A stretch of 12,282 nucleotides of DNA from an uncultured Clostridium sp. (lineage in GTDB: Bacteria; Bacillota; Clostridia; TANB77; CAG-508), in assembly GCA_900557475.1 (NCBI GenBank), contig USTA01000008.1, forward strand, positions 1-12,282, read 5' to 3'. This document shows, one piece after another, positions 1 through 6,318 of the stretch; position 1 is the first letter of the stretch; each line of letters starts with the position of its first letter. The translations under genes were made by a program, and so were the position numbers. The notes beneath the pieces were generated by a model, which was not told the DNA's origin, ran no database searches, and worked only from the letters and a program-made list of their open reading frames with translations.

Positions 1-1305
1 GGTATAGGACAAGAAAGAGGAATAAATTCACTAAAATTTGGCCTAAATGTAGATGTTAATGGATATAATCTTTATCTAGAAGGACCATCTGGTGTAGGAA
101 AAACGATGTATACAAAAAACTATTTAACGCAAATTAGTAAAAACAAGAAAGTTCCTCCTGATTGGTGTTATGTATATAATTTTGAAAACCCAAATGAACC
201 AGTTGCAATTAATTTTCCAGCAGGTCAAGGTTCAGAATTTAAAGAAGCAATGGAAAGATTTGTAAAAGATATTAGAGTTGAAATAAAGAGTACTTTTACA
301 AATAATGACTTTGAAAAAGAAAAGAATATTATTATACAGAAATACCAAGATAAAAGAGCAAAATTATTAGAAAATTTAAATGCGCAATCTTCAAAATATG
401 GTTTTCAGGTAAAGGCATCTGAAAGTGGAATATATATGATGCCAGTAGTAGATGGGAAAGTTGTAAAAGAAGAGGAATTTGATAAATTAGATGAAAATAT
501 TAAAAAGGAATATGAAGATAAATCTACTATCGTTCAAGCGCAAATAATACAAGTTATAGGACAAATAAAAGAAATAGAACAAGAATCAGAAAAAAAGGTT
601 TCAGAATGGCAATCTAGTATAGCTTCTTTATCAGTAGAAGGTCATATTTCATATGTGAAATCTAAGTTTAAAAGAAACAAAAAAATAAATAAGTTCTTAG
701 ATGGAGTAAAAAAAGATATATTAAAAAATATATCAAAATTTGTTACAGAAGAGAAGAAAACTCCAGATGCACCAATAAAAGTTATAGAGGAAAACCCATG
801 GGACAATTATAGAGTAAACTTATTTATAGATAATAGCCATTTAGAAGGTGCTCCTGTTATAATGGATACTAATTATAGTTTTGCAAATATATTTGGTAGA
901 CTAGAATATGAAAATCAATATGGAATTTTAAAAACAGATTATACAATGATAAGACCAGGATTACTTCATAAAGCAAATGGTGGTTATATTATTTTTCAAG
1001 CAAATGACTTGCTAACAAATCCAGCTGCTTATGATAACTTGAAAAAAGTTTTGAGAAATAAAGAACTAGGAATAGACAATTCAATAGATCAAAAAAGTTC
1101 AATGGTAATGGTTTCTTTAAAACCAGAGGCAATACCACTAGACTTAAAAGTTATAATTATAGGCAACGAAAATGTTTATCAAACACTATTATCCGTGGAT
1201 CAAGATTTTAGAAAACTATTTAAAATAAAGGTAGAATTTGAAGATGATGCTATACTAAATGAAGAAAATGTAAAGGATTTAGCTAAATTTGTACATGGAT
1301 ATTGA
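1..1305 (+). CDS. Lon-like ATP-dependent protease, ATPase part (5' partial, ends at a frameshift)
   Basis: This is the N-terminal part of an AAA+ Lon-type protease of the AAA_32/COG1067 (LonB/YcbZ-like) family, which unfolds and degrades cytosolic proteins using ATP. The reading frame is open from base 1, so the start lies upstream; by family comparison a few tens of residues are missing. Window residues 1-6 read GIGQER, the usual lead into the ATPase. Walker A is GPSGVGKT (residues 28-35, bases 82-105). A long charged helical insertion follows (about residues 95-250). The Walker B equivalent is GGYIIFQAND (about 327-336), and a sensor-1-like strand KVIIIGNEN comes later. The segment DFRKLFKIKVEFEDD is typical of the family. 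The frame then hits TGA at 1303 inside the AAA+ lid, and the rest of the protein continues in another frame from about 1304. Family assignment is firm. Whether this is a pseudogene, a sequencing error or recoding is open. Confidence 0.85.
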   Translation, partial: GIGQERGINSLKFGLNVDVNGYNLYLEGPSGVGKTMYTKNYLTQISKNKKVPPDWCYVYNFENPNEPVAINFPAGQGSEFKEAMERFVKDIRVEIKSTFTNNDFEKEKNIIIQKYQDKRAKLLENLNAQSSKYGFQVKASESGIYMMPVVDGKVVKEEEFDKLDENIKKEYEDKSTIVQAQIIQVIGQIKEIEQESEKKVSEWQSSIASLSVEGHISYVKSKFKRNKKINKFLDGVKKDILKNISKFVTEEKKTPDAPIKVIEENPWDNYRVNLFIDNSHLEGAPVIMDTNYSFANIFGRLEYENQYGILKTDYTMIRPGLLHKANGGYIIFQANDLLTNPAAYDNLKKVLRNKELGIDNSIDQKSSMVMVSLKPEAIPLDLKVIIIGNENVYQTLLSVDQDFRKLFKIKVEFEDDAILNEENVKDLAKFVHGY

Positions 1306-2260
1306 AGATGATGATTTACCACATTTAGATAAGTTTGCAGTAGCAAGACTTGTTGAATATTCAACTAGACTTTCAGAAAATAAAACTAAAATATCAACGA
1401 GATTTGGAGAACTATCACAAGTTATAGCAGAGGCAGCAACTTGGGCAAAACTTGCAAAGGCAAAAGTTGTTACAACCGAATATATTGATAAAGCATTAGA
1501 AGAGAGAAAAAATAGACAGAAAAAATATGATGAAAGATATACACAGATGATAAAAGACGGAACTCTTTTGATAGATACTGAGGGCGAAAAAGTAGGACAG
1601 ATAAACGGACTTACAGTAATGAGCATTGGTGACTATTCTTTTGGAAAACCTGTAAGGATTACTGCTAATACTTATACAGGAAAAAAAGGAATAATAGATG
1701 TAGAAAGAGAGGTTGAACTTTCAGGCTCTTCTCATTCAAAAGGTATATTAATATTAACAGGATACTTAGGAGAAAAATTTGCAAAAGATATGCCGCTTTC
1801 ACTTACCGCAAGCATATGTTTCGAACAGTTATATAATGGTGTGGATGGAGATAGTGCATCTAGTACAGAACTTTATGCCTTACTTTCAAATTTATCAGGT
1901 ATTCCAATAAGTCAAGGAATTGCAGTAACCGGGTCTGTAAACCAAAAGGGAGAAATTCAAGCGATTGGTGGAGTAAATGAAAAAATCGAAGGCTTTTTTG
2001 AAATCTGCAAGTTAAAAGGGCTTACAGGAAATCAAGGAGTTTTAATTCCTAAACAAAATATTCAAAATTTAAATTTGGATGATGAAGTTGTAAAAGCTGT
2101 AAAAAATGGGAAGTTCCATATTTATGCTGTATCTACAATTGATGAAGGAATTGAAATTCTAACAGGTGTTCCAGCAGGAAAGAAAGATATTCCAGGAACA
2201 ATAAATGCAATGGTATATGAAAAATTAAAAGAATATGCAAAAGCGAGTAAAGATGAATAA
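1289..2260 (+). CDS. Lon-like protease, proteolytic part (continuation after frameshift)
   Basis: This frame carries the rest of the AAA+ lid and the Lon_C (peptidase S16) domain of the gene that begins upstream. Residues 7-60, with DKFAVARLVEYSTRLSENK and STRFGELSQVI, match the lid region that should follow directly after the ATPase part. The peptidase domain occupies about residues 95-300. The catalytic serine is Ser189 in DGDSAS and the catalytic lysine is Lys232 in VNEKIEG. They are 43 residues apart, the same spacing as Ser679 and Lys722 of E. coli Lon. The frame opens at TTG 1289, and an ATG lies at 1295, but neither has a Shine-Dalgarno site, so independent initiation would have to rely on coupling to the upstream frame. 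It ends with TAA, followed directly by a terminator. Domain identity is secure; whether this fragment is made on its own is unknown. Confidence 0.85.
   Translation: MYMDIEDDDLPHLDKFAVARLVEYSTRLSENKTKISTRFGELSQVIAEAATWAKLAKAKVVTTEYIDKALEERKNRQKKYDERYTQMIKDGTLLIDTEGEKVGQINGLTVMSIGDYSFGKPVRITANTYTGKKGIIDVEREVELSGSSHSKGILILTGYLGEKFAKDMPLSLTASICFEQLYNGVDGDSASSTELYALLSNLSGIPISQGIAVTGSVNQKGEIQAIGGVNEKIEGFFEICKLKGLTGNQGVLIPKQNIQNLNLDDEVVKAVKNGKFHIYAVSTIDEGIEILTGVPAGKKDIPGTINAMVYEKLKEYAKASKDE
1300..1306 (+). other. Frameshift junction inside the Lon-like gene
   Basis: In the upstream frame the codons read GGA TAT TGA. The downstream frame resumes with GAA GAT GAT one base after TAT, so one extra base, or two missing bases, separates the two parts. 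Loss of two bases from an original TAT TGT GAA (Tyr-Cys-Glu) by contraction of TGTG to TG would give exactly this sequence; this is inference. There is no homopolymer at the site. Confidence 0.75.
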
Positions 2261-2266
2261 AATTAT

Positions 2267-2300
2267 AAGAGTTTGACTTTTTAGTTAAACTCTTTTGTTA
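2267..2300 (+). terminator. Rho-independent terminator after the Lon-like gene
   Basis: AAGAGTTTGAC (2267-2277) pairs with GTTAAACTCTT (2284-2294) in an 11-bp stem with one G-T wobble and a six-base loop. It is followed by TT GTTATTT. It begins six bases after the stop codon of the Lon-like gene. The T tract is short and interrupted, but position and stem make termination likely. Confidence 0.75.
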
Positions 2301-2337
2301 TTTAATAGTGAAAATCAAGTTTTTCCTATTAAATAAC
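2297..2337. repeat. Long inverted repeat, 12 bp perfect plus 5 bp
   Basis: GTTATTTAATAG (2297-2308) is the exact reverse complement of CTATTAAATAAC (2326-2337). After one unpaired T (2309), GAAAA (2310-2314) pairs with TTTTC (2321-2325). This makes a 17-bp hairpin with a single bulge and a six-base loop. It abuts the preceding terminator and has no T tract on the + strand. On the - strand the outer flank reads AAAAGAGTTT, so it is not a clear reverse terminator either. It could protect a 3' end or act as a second transcription stop, but its role is not shown. Confidence 0.7.
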
Positions 2338-2343
2338 AGCATT

Positions 2344-2376
2344 GCACACAATTTTACATTTGTAAAATTGGCACAC
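2344..2376. repeat. Palindrome between two GCACAC copies
   Basis: CAATTTTACA (2349-2358) and TGTAAAATTG (2361-2370) are perfect reverse complements around two bases. The hexamer GCACAC occurs in direct orientation at 2344-2349 and 2371-2376, one copy on each side. The small centre suits a DNA-bound dimer site as well as an RNA hairpin. No known regulator motif is recognised. Confidence 0.5.
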
Positions 2377-2439
2377 GAACAAAGACGCGGGCGGTAAAAA
2401 TTTAAAATAATAAAAAAATTAAAAAGCCCGCTTTTGTTC
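2377..2439 (+). other. Hairpin with GC-rich clamp, possible structured RNA
   Basis: GAACAAA (2377-2383) and GCGGGC (2387-2392) pair with TTTGTTC (2433-2439) and GCCCGC (2426-2431). That gives two helices of seven and six base pairs, separated by a small 3-by-1 internal loop and capped by a 33-base, very A-rich loop. The six-base all-G/C clamp is striking in such an AT-rich gap. No T tract follows on either strand, so it does not look like a terminator. It does not match a riboswitch I recognise. It lies upstream of the predicted pyrH promoter, so it is probably not part of that mRNA. Confidence 0.45.
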
Positions 2440-2502
2440 TTAACAATATATAAATCTCAATAATAAAAATTCAAAAAAATTAATATTTTATTAAATTTTT
2501 AT
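2440..2502. other. AT-rich stretch upstream of the pyrH promoter
   Basis: No gene is seen here. The bases are almost entirely A and T, with A and T tracts just before the -35 box that could act as an UP element. A weak AT-only inverted repeat is present: TTAATA at 2480-2485 pairs with TATTAA at 2489-2494. Such repeats arise easily by chance in this composition. Confidence 0.35.
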
Positions 2503-2531
2503 TTGAAAAAGGTTGGCTTATGTGATACAAT
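2503..2531 (+). promoter_or_regulatory. Sigma-A type promoter of the pyrH operon
   Basis: The -35 box TTGAAA (2503-2508) and the -10 box TACAAT (2526-2531) are separated by 17 bases. TG at 2523-2524 makes an extended -10. Transcription would start near 2538, leaving a leader of about 50 bases before the GTG of pyrH. This is the only strong promoter seen ahead of the six-gene cluster. Confidence 0.7.
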
Positions 2532-2590
2532 GCATTAAGAAAAAATATAAAAATTTACATAAAATAATAATAAAGTAAGGAGACAAAAAA

Positions 2591-3298
2591 GTGGCAGAGT
2601 TAAAGTATAAAAAAGTATTACTAAAGCTTAGTGGAGAAGCACTTGCAGGAGAAGACAAAACAGGAATAAATCCTGAAGTGATGTCAGGAATTTGTGATGC
2701 AATAAAAGAAATACATGATTTAGGCGTTAAAATTTCTATTGTAGTTGGAGGAGGAAATTTCTGGAGAGGTAAATACGGAAAAGAAATGGTTAAAACAACA
2801 GCAGACTATATGGGAATGCTTGCAACCGTAATGAACGGATTGGCTCTTCAAGATGCAATTGAAAAAAGAGGGATTCCTGCTAGAGTTCAAACCGCAATAG
2901 AAATGAGACAAATTGCAGAACCATTTATTCAAAGAAGAGCAGAAAGACATTTAGAAAAAGATAGAGTAGTTATATTTTCTTGTGGCACAGGTCATCCATA
3001 TTTTTCAACAGATACAGCAGCAGCATTAAGAGCAGCAGAGATGGATGTTGATGCAATTTTAGTAGCAAAGACAATTGATGGTGTTTATACAGCAGATCCA
3101 AAACTAGATAACGAAGCTAAAAAATATGATTTTATAACATATCAAGAAATATTAGAAAAAGACTTAAAAGTAATGGATTCAACTGCAATTTCGTTATGCA
3201 AAGATAATAAAATTCCATTAGTTGTTTTTGCAATGAATGATCCTAAAAATATTATAAGAGCAGTAAAAGGGGAAAACATAGGAACATATGTAGAATAA
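2591..3298 (+). CDS. pyrH: UMP kinase
   Basis: Bacterial UMP kinase phosphorylates UMP to UDP with ATP in the cytosol, the step that feeds UTP, CTP and dTTP synthesis. At 235 residues it has the family's usual length. The amino acid kinase fold shows KLSGEAL (12-18) for phosphate binding, GGGNFWRG (53-60), and a [15 protein letters not shown] segment. A region running from GTGHP through [10 protein letters not shown] to GVYTADPK holds the ATP and UMP site, and VMDSTA comes late. The start is GTG at 2591, supported by AAGGAG at 2577-2582 with an eight-base gap. It is the first gene of the operon, behind the promoter at 2503-2531. One oddity is His135 where most relatives have Asn in the GTGNP motif. 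The identification is certain. Confidence 0.97.
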   Translation: MAELKYKKVLLKLSGEALAGEDKTGINPEVMSGICDAIKEIHDLGVKISIVVGGGNFWRGKYGKEMVKTTADYMGMLATVMNGLALQDAIEKRGIPARVQTAIEMRQIAEPFIQRRAERHLEKDRVVIFSCGTGHPYFSTDTAAALRAAEMDVDAILVAKTIDGVYTADPKLDNEAKKYDFITYQEILEKDLKVMDSTAISLCKDNKIPLVVFAMNDPKNIIRAVKGENIGTYVE

Positions 3299-3361
3299 CA
3301 AAAGCAAAGTAAAAGAATTAAAAGCAAATAAATATAATAAAAATGAAGGGAAGATAATAAA

Positions 3362-3898
3362 ATGATAACAGAGAAAATGGAAAAAGTAATTGGCAATTTA
3401 GAACTAAATTATTCAGAAATAAGAGCAGGAAGAGCAAATCCAGCTATTTTAAACAGAGTAATGGTAGAATATTATGGAATACCAACACCTATAAATCAGG
3501 TGGCAAGTGTATCTGTACCAGAAGCAAGACTTATTGTAATTCAGCCATGGGATAGAACATTAGTTTCTGCAATAGAAAAAGCGATAGAAAAGGCAGATAT
3601 AGGAATCCATCCAGTAAATGATGGGCAAGTAATACGCTTAGCATTTCCAGAACTTACAGAAGAAAGAAGAAAAGAAATAGTAAAAGACATAAAGAAAATG
3701 GCAGAAGAATCTAAAGTTGCAGTAAGAAATGTAAGAAGAGATGAAATGGACATTGCAAAAAGCAAGCTAAAAAATAAAGAAATTTCAGAAGATGAGGAAA
3801 AAGCAGAAGAAGATAGAATTCAAAAAGAAACAGATAAATATGTTGCAAAAATAGAAGAAATTTGTGATAAAAAAGAAAAAGAGATTATGTCAGTATAG
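3362..3898 (+). CDS. frr: Ribosome recycling factor
   Basis: RRF works with EF-G to split the post-termination ribosome and free the mRNA. The protein has 178 residues against about 185 in the family. Domain I, a three-helix bundle, includes EIRAGRANPAIL near residue 19 and the C-terminal helices with RNVRRDEMD and KNKEISEDEEK. Domain II lies between them, with VEYYGIPTPINQVASVSVPE and IQPWD. The protein begins about seven residues later than usual. An in-frame TGA at 3344-3346 rules out an upstream start, so ATG 3362 stands, with GAAGGG at 3345-3350 as a slightly distant ribosome binding site. It follows pyrH by 63 bases and precedes uppS by 12, so it is co-transcribed with both. Confidence 0.96.
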   Translation: MITEKMEKVIGNLELNYSEIRAGRANPAILNRVMVEYYGIPTPINQVASVSVPEARLIVIQPWDRTLVSAIEKAIEKADIGIHPVNDGQVIRLAFPELTEERRKEIVKDIKKMAEESKVAVRNVRRDEMDIAKSKLKNKEISEDEEKAEEDRIQKETDKYVAKIEEICDKKEKEIMSV

Positions 3899-3910
3899 AG
3901 AGGAAAATAT

Positions 3911-4618
3911 ATGAACGAAAAAGTAGGACCAAAACATATTGCAATAATAATGGATGGAAATAGAAGATGGGCAAGAGCACAAGGAATAGATAGTAAATTG
4001 GGACATAAAAAAGGTGCAGAAACATTGGAAGAAATTGCGAAATATTGTAACAAGATAGGAATAGAAGCACTTACAGTATATGCATTTTCAACAGAAAATT
4101 GGAAGAGAACAAAAGAAGAAGTAAGTGCAATAATATTACTACTTCAAATGTATTTAGATAAATTTTTGAAAAAAACAGATTTAGATAATATAAAAGTAAG
4201 AATTATTGGTGACAGAGAAAAAAATATGCCTCCAGAATTAGTAGATAAAATGATTAAAATGGAGGAAAAAACTAAAAATAATACAGGACTAAAACTTAAC
4301 ATTGCATTTAATTATGGAGGAAGAGCAGAGATTGTTTCTGCTGTAAAAAAGATTGCTGAGAAAATTGAAAATGGAGAATTAAAATCGGAAGATATTTCAG
4401 AAGATTTAATTGAGGAAAATCTATATACACATGGAATAAGTGATCCTGATTTAATAATAAGAACAAGTGGTGAAATAAGAACAAGCAATTTCTTACCATG
4501 GCAGGGAGTATATGCAGAGTATCTATTTTTAAATAAGTATTGGCCAGAATTTACTAGTGAAGATATTGATTCTGCCATAGAAGAATATTCAAAAAGACAA
4601 AGAAGAGTTGGAAAATAA
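3911..4618 (+). CDS. uppS: Undecaprenyl diphosphate synthase (cis-prenyltransferase)
   Basis: UppS adds eight isopentenyl units in cis to farnesyl diphosphate, making the C55 lipid that carries peptidoglycan and other wall polymers across the membrane. The 235-residue length is typical. HIAIIMDGNRRWA near the N-terminus contains the catalytic Asp15 and the diphosphate-binding loop. YAFSTENW follows in the usual place. Near the C-terminus, PDLIIRTSGE, TSNFLPWQ and YAEYLF form the conserved isopentenyl diphosphate site. ATG 3911 is preceded by AGAGGA (3899-3904), which directly follows the frr stop codon, so translation may be coupled. The identification is certain. No signal peptide is expected or seen. 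Confidence 0.97.
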   Translation: MNEKVGPKHIAIIMDGNRRWARAQGIDSKLGHKKGAETLEEIAKYCNKIGIEALTVYAFSTENWKRTKEEVSAIILLLQMYLDKFLKKTDLDNIKVRIIGDREKNMPPELVDKMIKMEEKTKNNTGLKLNIAFNYGGRAEIVSAVKKIAEKIENGELKSEDISEDLIEENLYTHGISDPDLIIRTSGEIRTSNFLPWQGVYAEYLFLNKYWPEFTSEDIDSAIEEYSKRQRRVGK

Positions 4619-4624
4619 ATAATA

Positions 4625-4640
4625 TTGTGGAGTACCACAA
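4625..4640 (+). repeat. Small hairpin between uppS and cdsA
   Basis: TTGTGG (4625-4630) and CCACAA (4635-4640) form a perfect six-base-pair stem with the loop AGTA. It lies seven bases after the uppS stop and just before the cdsA ribosome binding site. No T tract follows, so it is not a terminator. It could modulate cdsA translation, but this is speculative. Confidence 0.45.
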
Positions 4641-4659
4641 AGTGGAAGGAATAAAACTC

Positions 4660-5493
4660 ATGGAAAAAGAAAAAATAACAAGAATATTAACAAGCGTAAT
4701 AGGTTTACCATTTATAACAGCACTTTTAATATTTGCAAATACAACTGTTATGGACATTTTTACAGCTATAATAGCTTTAATTAGTATGTATGAATATTTT
4801 CATTGTTTTAAATCTACAAATAAGGCAAACCCATCAGAATTTTTAGGATATATACTATGCATATTAATTGCATTTACTCATATGGTAAAAGGTGAAATAT
4901 TAATACAAATTATAGTATTACTTATACCTACTTGTATATTAATCTTATTTGTAGAGTTTATCTTATCAAACGGTAAGAAAACTGTAAAAGATATATCAAT
5001 AACAATGCTAGGAATATGTTATATTCCTCTAATGCTTATATATTTATCATTTATAAGCAACATGAATTTAGGAACAGGGTTAACTGGAAGGATTTTAATA
5101 TGGTTTGTACTAATAGCATCATGGGGAAGTGATGTATTTGCATACACAATAGGAAGACATTTTGGAAAACATAAACTTACTAAAATTAGTCCTAAAAAAA
5201 CAGTAGAAGGTTCAATTGCTGGAATTATAGGAGCAACAGTATTAGGTATAATTTATGCAGTATTGTGTAATAATTTATGGGGAACACAAATAAACTATTT
5301 ATTAATAGGTGTTATTGTAGCAGTTTTAAGTGTAGTAGGTCAAATAGGAGATTTAGCAGCATCTAGTATTAAAAGATATTGTGAAATAAAAGATTTTAGT
5401 GATTTACTTCCAGGACATGGGGGAATGCTAGATAGAATAGACAGTATAATATTTGTATTGCCATTTGCATTTATGCTACTAAACTTATTATAA
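4660..5493 (+). CDS. cdsA: Phosphatidate cytidylyltransferase (CDP-diglyceride synthase)
   Basis: CdsA makes CDP-diacylglycerol from phosphatidic acid and CTP, the branch point for bacterial phospholipids. It is an integral membrane protein: several hydrophobic helices run from about residue 10 to the C-terminus of this 277-residue chain. The family signature is clear at residues 235-261, with SSIKR, then KD, then PGHGGMLDRID, which supplies the catalytic and metal-binding acids. SWGSDVFAYTIG and SPKKTVEGSIAG are also conserved. I chose ATG 4660 because AAGGA at 4646-4650 sits nine bases ahead. The frame is open to a GTG at 4627, but that start has no ribosome binding site and would add 11 unconserved residues. 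In many Firmicutes dxr comes next; here it is absent. Confidence 0.95.
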   Translation: MEKEKITRILTSVIGLPFITALLIFANTTVMDIFTAIIALISMYEYFHCFKSTNKANPSEFLGYILCILIAFTHMVKGEILIQIIVLLIPTCILILFVEFILSNGKKTVKDISITMLGICYIPLMLIYLSFISNMNLGTGLTGRILIWFVLIASWGSDVFAYTIGRHFGKHKLTKISPKKTVEGSIAGIIGATVLGIIYAVLCNNLWGTQINYLLIGVIVAVLSVVGQIGDLAASSIKRYCEIKDFSDLLPGHGGMLDRIDSIIFVLPFAFMLLNLL

Positions 5494-5510
5494 GATATAA
5501 AGTTTAGCAT
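5473..5510 (+). repeat. Imperfect hairpin overlapping the end of cdsA
   Basis: ATGCT (5473-5477) and AAACTT (5481-5486) pair with AAGTTT (5500-5505) and AGCAT (5506-5510). A three-base bulge interrupts the left arm, and the loop has 13 bases. It spans the cdsA stop codon and lies just ahead of rseP. There is no T tract, so it is probably not a terminator. Chance is possible in this AT-rich sequence. Confidence 0.3.
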
Positions 5511-5535
5511 TATTAACTTGAAAGGAAAATAAAAA

Positions 5536-6291
5536 TTGGGTTTTATATTAACTGCAATAAAGATTATATTTTTACTAGGTTTTCTAATCATTATACATGA
5601 AGGAGGACATTTCCTTGTAGCTAAGTTGTGTAAGGTTAGAGTAAATGAATTTGCTATTGGATTTGGACCTAAGATTTGGTCTAAGCAAGGTAAAGAAACT
5701 AGATATGAACTAAGGCTAATACCATTTGGTGGTTTTGTAAATATGGAAGGTGAAGAAGAGCGTTCTGACGCAGAAGGCTCTTTTAGTAAAGCCAGTAAGA
5801 AAAAAAGATTTGCAATAATTGTAGCAGGAGCATTAGTAAATATCATTTTTGGACTTATTGCATATATTGTTATAATAGCAGTAAAATATTATTCTGCAAT
5901 TGAGCAAGATGTATTTTCAGCTATTGCTTATGGAATAAATAGCGTTTGGGGTCTGATTTATGCAATGTTTGATAGCATTGTACAATTATTTACAGGAAAA
6001 GTGTCTTTAAATGAAATGGTGGGTCCAGTTGGCATATCACAGATGGTATCACAAACAAGTGGAGTTCTTCAATTTGTATATTTATTAGCAATAATTTCAA
6101 TATCATTGGGAGTTACAAATTTATTACCGTTTGTACCTCTTGATGGAGGAAAAGCACTTCTAATAATTATAGAAGCTATAAGGAAAAAGCCTTTAAAAGA
6201 AGAAACAGAAATGAAGCTACAATCATTAGGATTTTTTCTATTAATAGTATTATCTGTAATTATCGCATGGAATGACATTCTTAGATTATAA
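5536..6291 (+). CDS. rseP: Site-2 type intramembrane metalloprotease, PDZ-less RseP homologue
   Basis: This is an M50 zinc protease that cuts transmembrane segments of membrane proteins, such as anti-sigma factors or signal peptide remnants. HEGGH (residues 21-25) in the first membrane helix gives the two zinc-binding histidines and the catalytic Glu22. The third zinc ligand, Asp203, lies in a late helix reading NLLPFVPLDGG. A second helix (about 93-119) begins FAIIVAGALVN, and GPVGI (163-167) is the usual motif before the third helix. Only about 44 residues separate helix 2 from GPVGI. In RseP/RasP proteins this interval contains one or two PDZ domains, so the 251-residue protein seems to lack PDZ altogether. 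The start is TTG 5536 with AAAGGA at 5521-5526; no ATG fits. The protease identity is firm; the symbol is by homology and position. Confidence 0.9.
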   Translation: MGFILTAIKIIFLLGFLIIIHEGGHFLVAKLCKVRVNEFAIGFGPKIWSKQGKETRYELRLIPFGGFVNMEGEEERSDAEGSFSKASKKKRFAIIVAGALVNIIFGLIAYIVIIAVKYYSAIEQDVFSAIAYGINSVWGLIYAMFDSIVQLFTGKVSLNEMVGPVGISQMVSQTSGVLQFVYLLAIISISLGVTNLLPFVPLDGGKALLIIIEAIRKKPLKEETEMKLQSLGFFLLIVLSVIIAWNDILRL

Positions 6292-6318
6292 AGCAAGTTA
6301 AAAATAAAGAGGTAAAGT

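Noticed and set aside
1289..1310. Programmed +1 frameshift of the RF2 (prfB) kind at TAT TGA
   Set aside because: The stop context is suggestive, but a Tyr tRNA on TAT would have to re-pair on ATT, which is poor. No Shine-Dalgarno-like element lies just upstream, and the Lon family is not known for such recoding. I kept it only as a possibility.
1279..1626. A 115-codon - strand frame over the frameshift junction
   Set aside because: It is antisense to the conserved Lon lid region, has no recognisable protein features and has no ribosome binding site.
2462..2503. AT-only inverted repeats before the pyrH -35 box
   Set aside because: Several overlapping pairings are possible, but all use only A and T in a nearly pure A/T stretch, so chance is the simplest explanation.
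2261..2590. A riboswitch or attenuator controlling pyrH
   Set aside because: The promoter with the best match lies downstream of all the strong hairpins, and no known riboswitch core is recognisable.
4627..4659. Longer cdsA start at GTG 4627
   Set aside because: It has no ribosome binding site, would start inside the small hairpin, and adds residues not typical of the family. ATG 4660 has AAGGA at a good distance.
5340..5846. A 168-codon open frame on the - strand across the end of cdsA and the start of rseP
   Set aside because: It runs antisense to two clearly conserved genes, and its translation has no recognisable motifs; it is a composition shadow.
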